Of a stretch of 64,000 nt of DNA, positions 11,169 to 21,514 are shown in pieces. Positions within the stretch are counted from its first letter, which is position 1, and every line of letters begins with the position of its first letter. The DNA comes from Narthecium ossifragum (Eukaryota > Streptophyta > Magnoliopsida > Dioscoreales > Nartheciaceae). Under the pieces are notes generated by a model. It was not told where the DNA came from, made no database searches, and worked only from the letters and a program-made list of their open reading frames with translations. The stretch spans positions 5,753,049 through 5,817,048 of the forward strand of contig OY986974.1 of NCBI GenBank assembly GCA_963920575.1, read 5' to 3'. A program made the translations under genes and the position numbers.

Positions 11169-11418
11169 AGGGAGCTTGTCCACTTTCTAAGAACAAACTT
11201 GTTTCCCATGATTGGCCACCATGATCACTTGAAGCCCATTCATGCTTATATCCTTTCATGCATGGTTAGGTAGAAACCTCAAAACTTGGGTTATATAATT
11301 ATCAAAGAGATGCTTAACCTTACGACTAGGCAAAATTTTCAAAACCCTTACCCTCTACATTGCTATTGAAGATAGAAAATCCCTTTCTCAACCCTTCAGT
11401 AAATCCACCTATACTAGA

Positions 11419-11700
11419 ATGCTGACAACCAAACGAGCCTTAGGTTTTATTGTCCATGACCTTACGGTGAATGATGAGGAAGGAGACAATCAAGGAGAGC
11501 ATAATGAGGAAAATTTGGGGGAAGAGGAAGGAGTGCCTAAACTTCACGGACATGAAGGTGAATCCTCCCATAGCCGAGCTCGTCGCATCACGGCACAAAA
11601 ACTTGATGACCTAGAAGCAAGATTGGAAAGGATGGAAGTCAATCAAGGTGACATCAAGACTTCCCAAGCACAGATCACGGCGGATCTGATAAGTCACTAA
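11419..11700 (+). pseudogene. Frame after pol, truncated by the nested element (possible env-like remnant)
   Basis: This frame starts MLTTKRALGF and encodes an acidic stretch and then a predicted coiled coil (KLDDLEARLERMEVNQGDIK). The last two codons and the stop lie inside the nested element's LTR, which starts at 11687, so the original frame was longer. Sireviruses can carry an additional frame with coiled coils at this place, between pol and the 3' LTR. That parallel is positional only; the sequence gives no clear envelope feature such as a membrane segment. Confidence 0.4.
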
Positions 11701-13122
11701 TTATTCCTAATTAAACACCTTACCTTTGTTAGGCCTAGAGTAGTTGTATTTGATAGCTTGTTAGTTGATTTCAGGTTTAATCATGCTTTGAGAAGAAATG
11801 CAAGAAATTCGGCTAAAATGACTAAATAAACTGCTTCGTCGACCGTCAGTAATATATTCGCCAAATATTTTACAAAGGTCCAAATATTCTGAAACTTTGA
11901 GACGTAGTAGACGACTCAGAGATAAACAACTTTCATGTTAAACAGTTGGCGAGATTCCATACAGATTAATACCCGTTTTGAACACTATGAAGATATATAG
12001 CTGCTGGAAACTTGTCCGTCGATGTTCAGAAGAATATTCTTCAAATATTTCCTATAAGTTTAAATATTATAAACTCTTCGGGATATGATAGAAGACTTCA
12101 GGATCTAAAACTTTCCTGTTGAAGACATTCTCAGATTCCAAGCCAATTAGCGCCTGAATTGAGTTAAAGTCGGAATCCTGAATAGGAGTTGAAATACGAA
12201 AAGAGGAAAGTCAAAGTTTAAGTCTAGATTGGACTCTTAAGTCCAAGTTTAGGGTTTCTCTATTTAAAAGGCCTTTTCCAGCATAATTTCTCATCTTTTT
12301 GACAATCTTTGGAGAAGAAAGAAGAAGACGGAGATGATGCGGATGGTGACAGCTTCCTATTCCAAGCCGATGGCGTTCATCCAAAAGATGAGTCGCTAGT
12401 TATTGTACTTAGGATTATTCATGAAACCCTAGCATAGTTTTCTATCTTCTTTGGTTTGAATCTTGTATTCTTCTCAAGACATGACCCTATGAATTTGCTT
12501 TTTATTGTTAATAGAGTTGAGGAAACAGAGTTCCTTGACGTATTTTCAGTCCTACATGATTTCTATGATTGATTGTAGAGATTCATAAGATTATTTTCAT
12601 GTGATTTATGGTTTGCTAGTGAGATAGGCTATGCTAAGCCAGGATAGGTTGTGCCAAGGTCATTAGGAGTAGTATAACTTAAAGTAATCGTAGGACCGAA
12701 AACAATCTATGCCAAGAAAGATAGGCTATGCCGTTAGAAACATAAATCTTATTTTAGGGATTCATGTGAGCTTGTAGCCATATAATCTATAATGTTGAGA
12801 GAAGAGAACAAGAGGATAACTAGAGAAGATTGAAGGCGAAACTAGGACGGATTGAGTAATTCCTAAGTAACTACTCCATTGATTCAAATTGATCAACCTT
12901 TTATCTTTTTTATTTATTAGTTTAGATAACTCTATTCTATCTTTGATTCTTTTCCTTAGTTTTAGGGTTTTGAGAATTGATTTTGATTTCCAACGTTTTC
13001 CCTTTGGATCGACTCCCGACTTCACCGCTGTTCTACCTAGTAATGTAGTGATTGAATAAGGATTATAAATTTATATTTGATTGAGTTTGTAACGTTTTAA
13101 CGACAACGTTTGTGAGCGATCA
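11687..13122 (+). repeat. 5' LTR of the nested Gypsy-type element
   Basis: This is a 1436-base LTR, TGATAAG...GCGATCA. It aligns with 17268-18656 over almost its full length with only scattered substitutions and small indels, so the insertion is fairly young. GCTATGCTAAGCCAGGATAGG-like phrases near 12628 are shared by both copies. Confidence 0.9.
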
Positions 13123-13127
13123 ATTTT

Positions 13128-13145
13128 TGGCGCCGTTGCCGGGGA
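13128..13145 (+). promoter_or_regulatory. Primer-binding site of the nested Gypsy-type element
   Basis: TGGCGCCGTTGCCGGGGA lies five bases after the LTR end. This sequence is the usual primer-binding site of plant Tat/Athila-lineage Gypsy elements. Confidence 0.88.
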
Positions 13146-13535
13146 CTTCGGCGGTTACTTGATTGATTTTCTCTTGACTCTTTTTCTTTGCTTAATTCGT
13201 TGTTTTATCTTTCTTATCTTTCCCTTTATTTATTTTATGTTTTTTAAGGAATTTTCTAACAATTTTTTTGATTTTTACAACTACTAAGTTTGATTTTTCT
13301 TGGAGTTGGACCTGCATCCCATCCCTAAGAGCGATCAGTCGGACACGGGAGCGACCGATCGGGACTGTGTAGTCAGGTAAGTTTGTTCTAAACTCCGAAT
13401 TATTTTATCTAGCTGTTTGAGACGCTTCTGCAGGTCGCACAAAAGCACGTATCAGCGTCAGTCGTCTCTTTTTACCAGCCCACTGTTTGTATTTCTTATC
13501 TTTGGTGTGGTCCTTATTTATATGATCTTGCATGC

Positions 13536-14768
13536 ATGGCTAATTTTTATATGCCACCGGGTGCCATGTCCAATGATGATTTGCCTTATGGTTATGAACC
13601 CGCTTACAACAATGACATATATGGTTTTTCAAATTCGGCATATAATTCAAATTCGTACATGTATAACCCGAATTTTAGAAACCATACATACCCTAATTGG
13701 CAATTCGAAGGTTATCAACCTCCTAATGTTCAACCATGGAACATAGAAACACCGGCCCAAAATTTTGAACCTAGTTTTGGACAACAATATCCTTCACATG
13801 CATCACCTCCTGCCCCTCAAGTGTTCTCTGACACACAGTTTAACATGCTCATGAGCACACTTGCAACCATGAATGTGAAGTTTGAAAACATAGATGCCAA
13901 TATAGCTAAACTTGGAAGAGATCGAGCCTCCTATGGTCAATCTATTTCCAAAATAGAGACACAAATAGAACAACTAGCCCACATGGTTGATTCGTATTAT
14001 GAGAATGAGGATTATGCGAATGATTCTATTCCTCGTGTTAATGATGACAATGCTTGTGATGCTTATCTTTCTAATGATGTTGATGTATGCTATAATGCTC
14101 GTGATGTTTTGCCAGTTCATGATGCTATTGATAATGTTTTGTCGGCTGCTGAAAATACTGTTTTGCTAACTTTGGATGATACAGTTGATGATGTTGATGA
14201 ATGCTATCCGGTTTTACATTCTGGGCCTTATATGTATTTCGGTCATTCTTATGAAGCAAGTTTTTTTGATGATAGTGATGATGAGGGTCGTTATGCTAAA
14301 TTACCGATTGTTCATGATGAGTTGAATGATGATAATATGTCTATTTTCAATAATCATAATGACGATGAGCATATTAGTGAGAGCCTCTGTCAGGAATCTC
14401 AAGTTGAACTTCTGCATGATGAGTTGAATGATGATGATATGCATATTAGTGATAAACATAATGAGGATGAGGGTGTTAGCAATATTCCTTCTCTAGAGCC
14501 TCAGTTTGAGATTCTACCTTTAATATCATTCCCATTAGTTGAACTTTGGGAGGAGGAGAACCTTGTTATGAGTGAAGACCATGCCAATTCCTATCGTCCC
14601 TTCCTCAAAGATCGTATCCAAATTTCCAATTCTATGCATATTTTGCTTGCTAAGGACTTCTTTTTATTCTTTGATGAAGCATGTCTGCATACCTTCACCA
14701 TGATTCGGGCCATGTATTTCTTCACATGGAATCATCGGCCTCCTAAATCTTGTTTCGGGAGCGTCTAG
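13536..14768 (+). CDS. Gag-like protein of the nested element (410 residues)
   Basis: The frame is uninterrupted from the ATG at 13536 to the stop at 14766. The first third is rich in Asn, Tyr and Pro (MANFYMPPGAMSNDD, NHTYPNWQFEGYQPPN). A short helical segment around residues 105-150 (QFNMLMSTLATMNVKFEN, QSISKIETQIEQLAHMV) resembles the C-terminal end of Athila-type gag. The rest is Asp/Asn/His-rich with repeated HDELNDDD blocks at about 14318 and 14418. I see no zinc knuckle, protease or polymerase motif. It most likely is a diverged structural protein of the retroelement; an unrelated acquired gene cannot be excluded. The open frame suggests recent activity or selection. Confidence 0.5.
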   Translation: MANFYMPPGAMSNDDLPYGYEPAYNNDIYGFSNSAYNSNSYMYNPNFRNHTYPNWQFEGYQPPNVQPWNIETPAQNFEPSFGQQYPSHASPPAPQVFSDTQFNMLMSTLATMNVKFENIDANIAKLGRDRASYGQSISKIETQIEQLAHMVDSYYENEDYANDSIPRVNDDNACDAYLSNDVDVCYNARDVLPVHDAIDNVLSAAENTVLLTLDDTVDDVDECYPVLHSGPYMYFGHSYEASFFDDSDDEGRYAKLPIVHDELNDDNMSIFNNHNDDEHISESLCQESQVELLHDELNDDDMHISDKHNEDEGVSNIPSLEPQFEILPLISFPLVELWEEENLVMSEDHANSYRPFLKDRIQISNSMHILLAKDFFLFFDEACLHTFTMIRAMYFFTWNHRPPKSCFGSV

Positions 14769-14929
14769 CGAAAGACGTACAATTGCGCGCTAACTGGGAG
14801 GCAACCCAGCTTTTTAGGAGTTTCTATTAATTTTTATGATTTTTCCTGATTTTTAGGAGTTTTCCCTGATTTGTTTTTAGAATTTTTCCACAATTTTTCT
14901 ATTTTTCTTTCATTTTTTCGCCAATTTTC

Positions 14930-15690
14930 TTTTGATATTTCTCCCTCTTCCTGAGCGGCTCACCTGTGAGCCGGGACATCATCGTCCCGGCTCTGCCTGG
15001 CTTCCAGCGGCTCGTCCCCGAGCCGTCACCACCACCGCCCGTCGCCGCCTCTCCGGCCACTCCCATCCCTTCAAACCACCACCACAACCTCCGCCATCAT
15101 TCCAGCCCCTAATCCACGGCCTCCTCTTCCCTCGATACCCTCTCTTCTGACGCCGGCGAGGCCCTCGGCCATCGTCTTCATCATCATCCATGGCCGCCCG
15201 CCGCATTATAACACCTCCAGAAGCTTCCTTAGGTTGTCACGATCCTTCCCACACTATCAAAATCCTTCCTTTCTTCCTAGATCACCGGAATCAAACTCCG
15301 GTGACTATACCTCGCCGTCCCCCTCCAATCCACCCCTTTCCGACCACAATCGTTTGATCAAACCCCACAAGAGTTTTCACAGAGCTCCTACGTTCCTTCC
15401 TCCACTATCCCCTACCTCCATTGATGTTTGGATCGCCAGAACCCACTTCCGATGATCCTTAACCGCACCGGCCACCTCTAATCTCCCGCATGAGAACTTT
15501 AATTCCACAATCAGACTACATAGATGAGTTCACCAGGCCACCACGATTCTTCCTGCACCCTTCCCGTCCTCCGGCGAAGCCGTTTCACCGTTGATCACCT
15601 CCGGCGAGCTTGCAGCCATTCGATGGTTGCTTGGACACGATCCAGGTATTCCAGAGCTTCAATTTCTGATCGGACTGTCCCGATCTTCAA
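14930..15690. other. GC-rich insert in the nested element's interior, possible captured gene DNA
   Basis: Base composition jumps to C-rich, with many CCGCC and TCCGGCGA runs, then falls back to AT-rich after about 15700. Short frames in several phases have Pro/Ser/Arg-rich low-complexity products and none is convincing. The composition resembles 5' exon or UTR sequence of a plant gene picked up by the element. From 15700 to 16475 and 16720 to 17250 the DNA is AT-rich and I recognise nothing. Confidence 0.35.
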
Positions 15691-16475
15691 TCAGGATGAT
15701 ATTATGGATGTTGAATATTTTTTGTGTTATGCATGGATAATTTCCTGTATTTTAATATTTTCATGTCTATAATTTAATTTTTGTGGATTGAATGCTTGTA
15801 CAAGGTTGATATATCATGCTATTATAAAGGAGACTCTGCCGAAATTTTCTATGATTCAAATACATTTTTGGACTTTTATTTGTTATATTTGATCTTTTTG
15901 GAAAGGTATATATTCCTGTGACAGGTTATGATGGGGAAGGAAATATTTATTCAATGATGGCGATGCCTACACTTAAATTGGAAGAGAGAGAAATCTATTT
16001 TTTGGGCCTTCATTATGGTTATCTCTACCCTTTACTTTTAGATTCATTTGTATGACTTAGTGTAATTGGGGGCAATTACATTTAAGTTAGGGGTAACATT
16101 CATAAATTTCATGCTCATATTTTATTATGGTAACCAAATATTATACATCCCTTGAATTATGTCAAAAGAATGAGATTATTATATGATTTGACAAAGGTGC
16201 ATGTTTTAGAAATTTATTTTATGAATTATTCTGAGACTTGTATGTCATATAAGAAATAGTAAATTTTTGCTATGTATGATATTATTTCTATACTTTTAAC
16301 ACTTTTACCATGATCTAAGGATAGCTTGACATATTCTAATGCACATGTTCACTTTCACATGTTAAGGGGTTAATATTAGATTCTAAGCATGATACTAGCA
16401 TAGCTTTACAATTCTATATCATGACACAGAAAATACATGAACACATGCAATTATTTGAGTATGCAAAAAAACAAA

Positions 16476-16718
16476 GGATTTTCAACTTAGTAACCGGGCA
16501 GTGTGCCTAACCAGCATGGTGTTCGCGTAAAACGGTTGAATTTTCCGAGGAAAAAAAGTGGATTTTCAACCTAGTAACCGGGTAATGTGCCTAACCAGCG
16601 TGGTGTTCGCGTAAAACAGTTGAAATTCCTGGAATAACAAAATAAGGGTTTCATACTTAGTAATCGGGCAATGTGCCTAACAAGGTGTGTTGTTCGCATA
16701 AAACTGTTGAAATTCCTG
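16476..16718. repeat. Three-copy tandem repeat of about 85 bases before the 3' LTR
   Basis: Units starting at 16476, 16560 and 16646 each contain TTAGTAACCGGGCA, GTGCCTAAC, GGTGTTCGCGTAAAAC and GTTGAAATTCC-like phrases. The third is most diverged. They lie in the 3' untranslated part of the element. Confidence 0.85.
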
Positions 16719-17250
16719 CAGAAAAAAAAGAAAAAAAATGAAAAGAAAAATGAAAAAAAAAATAGAGGTTGCTATGTGATGAGTGGAAAATATGTGCTGG
16801 ATAGGATTGAGATCTTGAATAGTTGAAGTGTTTGGATATAATTGATGCTTTGAAGCATGTGGAACCTCATTCACACACAGGAGTGTTAAAGTTATTTTTA
16901 ATCATGATTAAATATGTTGAAGTGTTGGAAATATGTTATGATATGTTTTGACTTACTATATTTTTATGTGACTATGAGTTGAAGGGTATATTTATGGATA
17001 TTATTTCTATTTCATGTAGTAGAGTTCGTGAATATTGTGATTGATTTCTAATGATATATTCAAGGGAATGTATAGATGTTTGTGGGTGTCATCCCTGAAA
17101 ACCCTTAGGAGACTATAACTCCTCCACTAGGGTAACCCAGGGGTTTAAAGGCTTGTTGTACATGCTAAGTGCAATCGTGAGACCTATAAAAGTGGTTAGG
17201 TAGATTTATTGCTTTTTTTTTTAATCTTTTCTTTGCTTGAGGACTAGCAA

Positions 17251-17267
17251 AGTGTAAGTTGGGGGTG
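17251..17267 (+). promoter_or_regulatory. Polypurine tract of the nested Gypsy-type element
   Basis: AGTGTAAGTTGGGGGTG abuts the TGATAAG of the second LTR. Plus-strand DNA priming at a G-rich tract immediately before the 3' LTR is expected, and this wording is typical of Tat/Athila elements. Confidence 0.8.
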
Positions 17268-18656
17268 TGATAAGTCACTAATTATTCCTAATTAAACCCA
17301 TTAAATTATCTTTGTTAGGCCTAGAGTAGTTGTATTTGATAGCTTGTTAGTTGATTTCAGGTTTAATCATGCTTTGAGAAGAAATGCAAGAAATTCGGCT
17401 AAAATGACTAAATAAACTGCTTCGTCGACAGTCAGTAATATATTCGCCAAATATTTTACAAAGGTCCAAATATTCTGAAACTTTGAGACGTGGTAGAAGA
17501 TTCAGAGATGAACAACTTTCATGTTGGACACTTGGCGAGATTCCATACAAATTAATACCAGTTTTGAAGACTATGAAGATATACAGCTGCTGGAAACTTG
17601 TCCGTTGATGTTCAGAAGAATATTCTTCAAATATTCCCTATAAGTCTAAATATTATAAAATCTTCGGAATATGACAGAAGACTTCAAGATCTAAAACTTT
17701 CATGTTGAAGACATTCTCAGATTCCAAGCCAATTAGCGCTTGAATTGAGTTAAAGTCGGAATCCTGAATAGGAGTTGAAATACGAAAAGAGGAAAGTCAA
17801 AGTTTAGGTCTAGATAGGACTCTTAAGTCCAAGTTTAGGGTTTCTCTATTTAAAAGGCCTTTTCCAGCAGAATTTCTCATCTTTTTGACAATCTTTGGAG
17901 AAGAAAGAAGAAGACGGAGATGATGCGGATGGTGACAGCTTCCTATTCCAAGCCGATGGCGTTCATCCAAAAGATGAGTCGCTAGTTATTGTACTTAGGA
18001 TTATTCATGAAACCCTAGCATAGTTTTCTATCTTCTTTGGTTTGAATCTTGTATTCTTCTCAAGACATGACCCTATGAATTTGCTTTTTATTGTTAATAG
18101 AGTTGAGGGAACAGAGTTCCTTGACGTATTTTCAGTCCTACATGATTTCTATGATTGATTGTAGAGATTCATAAGATTGTTTTCATGTGATTTATGGTTT
18201 GCTAGTGAGATAGGCTATGCTAAGCCAGGATAGGTTGTGCCAAGGTCATTAGGAGTAGTATAACTTAAAGTAATCGTAGGACCGAAGACAATTTATGGCA
18301 AGAAAGATAGGCTATGCCGTTAGAAACATAAATCTTATTTTAGAGATTCATGTGAGCTTGTTGCCATATGATCCATAATGTTGAGAGAAGAGAACAAGAG
18401 GATAACTAGAGAAGATTGAAAGCGAAACTAGGGCGGATTGAGTAATTTCTAAGTAACTACTCCATTGATTCAAATTGATCAACCTTTTATCTTTTTTATT
18501 TATTAGTTTAGATAACTCTATTCTATCTTTGATTCTTTTCTTTAGTTTTAGGGTTTTGAGAATTAATTTTGATTTCCAACGTTTTCCCTGTGGATCAACT
18601 CCCGACTTCACCGCTGTTCTACCTAGTAATGTAGTGATTGAATAAGGATTATAAAT
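17268..18656 (+). repeat. 3' LTR of the nested Gypsy-type element, 3' end missing
   Basis: It matches 11687-13070 and stops at GGATTATAAAT. The following bases, GTTGTAGGCTCAC, belong to the Copia LTR (compare 4316-4328). The two parents share AAAT at the junction (position 13067 in one, 4312 in the other), consistent with a microhomology deletion. Confidence 0.88.
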
Positions 18657-19396
18657 GTTGTAGGCTCACAGACGATCCGACGGTCGACCGTGAAGTATGA
18701 TGATGAAAAGTGAAGAAGCGACGGTCGATCGGAGCATCGACCCTGAGAAGCATTTTTCACAACAGAGGCTTATGGTCGATGGGTGGATCGACCGCAGCTC
18801 ACGAAGGCTTATGGTCGATGTGGCGGACGATGCATGGATCGATCGCCAGCAACGCGCAGAGTAAAAAACTAGCCATTGAAGAGTTGCGGGGAGCCGTTGG
18901 AGGTGCTTTTTGAGCTGGTTGAAGGCCGGATATAAGTAGTTCTTTGTTGTGAACTTAGCACAACAATTATTGATATTATTGAGATCATTTGAGCAAGTCT
19001 AAGCAAAAGTTTACTACTCATTCCCTTTTGAGCTACAACCTTTGTAAATCTTCTTCGAGTGTGAAAAAGTACATTGAGAGTAATCCAACAACTGTTGGTT
19101 GTGATTGTAAGGTCACTAATCACCGGGAAGCTTAGAGGAAAAGCTTGTAAACATTTGGAAGTGGTGGAACCTCAAGGAGGACCTTGAGAGAAGTGGACGT
19201 AGACTAAGAGTTGGGTCAAACCACTATAAAATCGGTGCTATCTCTCTAACCCTTCTTTCATATAATTCTTGCATGCTGATTTACTTTAGTTTCATTTCAT
19301 CTACAAGCATTTAAAGTGTTGGATCTCTCCTACCTAATTTTTCCATTAATCTAGTTTTTCGAAAAGAGTCCAATTCACCCCCCTCTTGGACCTTCA
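18657..19396 (+). repeat. Copia 3' LTR, 5' third missing
   Basis: The sequence matches 4316-5095 of the 5' LTR, including palindromes (18670-18845), TATA region and terminal GGACCTTCA. The target duplication TGTTT follows at 19397. Roughly the first 325 bases of the LTR are lost at the junction with the nested element. Some palindromes present in the 5' LTR are deleted here (around 18770). Confidence 0.9.
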
Positions 19397-19401
19397 TGTT
19401 T

Positions 19402-19989
19402 GAACGGAGTTCGAAGGAGTTGAACATTTGCACATCCCTGATTTTTCAATTCAAGAATATGCAAAATTTTTGTTTAAACAAATTCCAACAGCAAAAAAAT
19501 TAGCAAGATAGTCTCCAACGCCGAAGATTTCAATTTTCATCTAACAATTGTAATTGTTTTGATCTAATGATTATAAACAAGATGAGAAATAAGAAGTCCT
19601 TTTATTTTGTAATCTCTATTCCGTCAGTAATGAAACTGAAGGATTTCAAGGTATTAGATATGAAAGTGAAACATTCATCTTCTAGCTTGTGTCACCGGGA
19701 GCGCATGATTCTCGATTAGAGCGAGAGAGGGAGAGGGAGAGGGAGAGAGCCACTGGAAAACTGAGTGTGTCCATGTTAGACGCCTCCGGTGCTTCCATAC
19801 AGGGATTTCCATACCGCCCGTCACAAGTCTGTGCCGGCTGGTAGCTGTATCGCTCAGTACGGATCCGATACGTATTGGATCGATGGAGATGATTGCACCG
19901 ACAGCTTCGGATGATTGCATCGACGGCTTCTTTGGCTGATTGCGATGATTGCACTGACACCTTCACTGCCATTCACTGTTATAAACCAT
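19402..19989. other. Intergenic DNA, no gene recognised
   Basis: The first part (to about 19680) is AT-rich with nothing recognisable. A short GAGAGGGAGAGGG microsatellite lies at about 19720-19748. Repeats of GATGATTGCA(C/T)(C/T)GACGGCTTC-like phrases occur at 19890-19970. Confidence 0.5.
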
Positions 19990-20663
19990 GGAGGGGAAAG
20001 GGAAGGAGGAGAGAAACTGAGGAAGAGGGAGGAGAGAAACTGAGAGAGGGGAGGAGAACACTGGAAGAAAGGGGAAGGATCAGAGAAGAAGGGAAAGAGG
20101 GAAAATAGAAGAGAAACGGAGGAAGAGGGAGGAGAGAAAGAGAGGGGGGAGGGAAAGAGGAAAGAAACAGAGGAAGATGAGGAGAGAAACAGAGGAAGAG
20201 GGAGGAGAGAAAGAGAGAGGGGAGGAGGAGGAGAAGGAAGAGAGGGGAGGAGAGAAACAGAGAAAGAGGGAGGGGAAAAAGAAAGAGAGGGGAGGAGAGA
20301 GTAGGAGGGGGGAGGATCCGGAGCAGAGGGGGAGCTGGAGCCAGAGGGGAGGGAGGAGGAGAAGAAGGAGAGGGGAAGAGAGAAACAGAGTTGAGGCATA
20401 GGGGAAGAAAGAGAGGGGAAGAGAGAAACAGAGTTGAGGTCATAAGGGAAGAAAGAGAGGGGAGGAGAGAGCAGGAGGGAAGGAGGAGCCTGGAGCAGAG
20501 GGGAAGCCAGAGCCGGAGGGGAGGGAGGGAGGAGGAGAAACAGAGGGGAGGAGTGAAATAGAGGAAGAGGGGAGGAGGGAGGAGGGGAAGAAAGAAGAGG
20601 GAGAAGAGAGCGGGAGCCGGAACCGGAGGGGAGGACGAGGCGGAGAAGAGGAGGAGACAGAGC
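19990..20663. repeat. Long purine-only tract (about 670 bases of GGAGAGAAACAGAGGAAGAG)
   Basis: The plus strand is almost entirely A and G, built from imperfect repeats of GGAGAGAAACAGAGGAAGAG-like units. Longer duplicated blocks occur (for example AGAGGGGAAGAGAGAAACAG at about 20370 and 20412). The long open frames on both strands are a product of this composition; their Ser/Pro/Leu-only or Glu/Arg-only products are not genes. Such tracts can adopt triplex DNA. Confidence 0.9.
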
Positions 20664-21384
20664 CGGCGACGAGCTCGTGGGAGATCAATGGTAGTTTCTC
20701 TTCATCATCGTACTCTGCATGACTCCAACGACGCCGACCATAGCCTCTGTCGTCACCAACTCCGACGAATACATCGCCATCCTTTGTGGACGTCCAAACC
20801 CTCGACGTCAGCATTGAATCTCCGGTGAAGAGGAAACCAAGAGAATGGGACAGAATAGGAGAGAGATCAGAGACGGAATAAAATAGGTTTGCTGAAGCGG
20901 CAGGAAAAACCGGTCAAGGTTGATAAAAAATCGATCAAAATCAAAGTTGTCGTTAATTCTTTCCCACGCAACGTGTGGGTGGAGGGCCAAAACTATAATT
21001 TGATGAAAACTTAGACCACAGCCGATTGACCATCAAATCCCAAATCCACCCTTCTCCACACCAACCTCAATTCCCCACGACCCCACATCACACGACCAAT
21101 CTCGGGGCTGAAACAGTCATTTCCACTCCCACAACAAATGCAGCAAAAACGCAAGCCATAACGTCACCACGACAGTGTCAGTGCTCTCTGACCCCCAGTC
21201 AAAACAATCCCCTACTGCTTGCTTGACCAAAAAAAGATTAACTTCACCAAATAATGAAATAACCCTCTCTCAGCCATGACATCACTCTCTCTATTCATAT
21301 TTAGAACACACCTCGTCTCGTCTGACCACCCAAGAAACTTCCAGTTCTTTTGCAAACCAAGCTCCAGTCTCTTTCCCTTAAAAC
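20664..21384. other. Upstream region of the serine acetyltransferase gene
   Basis: No gene is recognised. The part to about 20820 is moderately GC-rich and could be a decayed genic fragment. The part from 21000 is C/A-rich and leads into the TATA box. Confidence 0.4.
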
Positions 21385-21393
21385 TTATATATA
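21385..21393 (+). promoter_or_regulatory. TATA box of the serine acetyltransferase gene
   Basis: TTATATATA lies 122 bases before the favoured start codon. Transcription should begin around 21415-21425. This rules out the in-frame ATG at 21350, which is upstream of the TATA box. Confidence 0.65.
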
Positions 21394-21514
21394 CACACCT
21401 CTTCCAACCCCAATTGCCCAAGGTCAAAGCGAGTTCATGTCCATCACCCTCTTATCCCCTCCAATCCCACCTGAATCCATCCTTCCGGCCGGCCGCCGAA
21501 AGCCCACCAGACCC

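Larger units (their letters stand above)
11687..18656 (+). mobile_element. Non-autonomous Gypsy-type (Tat/Athila-like) LTR element nested in the Copia
   Basis: Two nearly identical LTRs beginning TGATAAGTCACTAATTATTC lie at 11687-13122 and 17268-18656. The first is followed by a primer-binding site, and the second is preceded by a purine tract. The 4.1-kb interior has one gag-like frame and no protease, integrase or reverse transcriptase, so it depended on enzymes from elsewhere. The second LTR lacks its last 47 or so bases and joins the Copia LTR directly at 18657, so no target duplication remains. Confidence 0.88.
3988..19396 (+). mobile_element. Sirevirus-like Ty1/Copia retrotransposon, degenerate, with two nested insertions
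   Basis: The element is bracketed by the 5-bp duplication TGTTT (3983-3987 and 19397-19401). It has a 1.1-kb 5' LTR, a primer-binding site, and a gag, protease, integrase, reverse transcriptase, RNase H order typical of Copia. The long gag with an acidic stretch ending in NICLMA, two zinc knuckles, the LTR palindromes and an extra frame after pol point to the Sirevirus lineage; that placement is inferred. Stops and frameshifts are scattered through every domain, so it cannot move by itself. A MULE interrupts gag (6391-7556) and a Gypsy-like non-autonomous element interrupts the 3' end (11687-18656). Confidence 0.9.

Noticed and set aside
19682..20814. Several long open frames on both strands in the purine tract
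   Set aside because: Their products are only Ser/Pro/Leu/Phe or Glu/Arg/Gly and result from base composition; no start context, splice or domain signal.
21350..21436. Upstream ATG extension of the serine acetyltransferase
   Set aside because: The ATG at 21350 lies before the TATA box at 21385-21393, so it is unlikely to be in the transcript.
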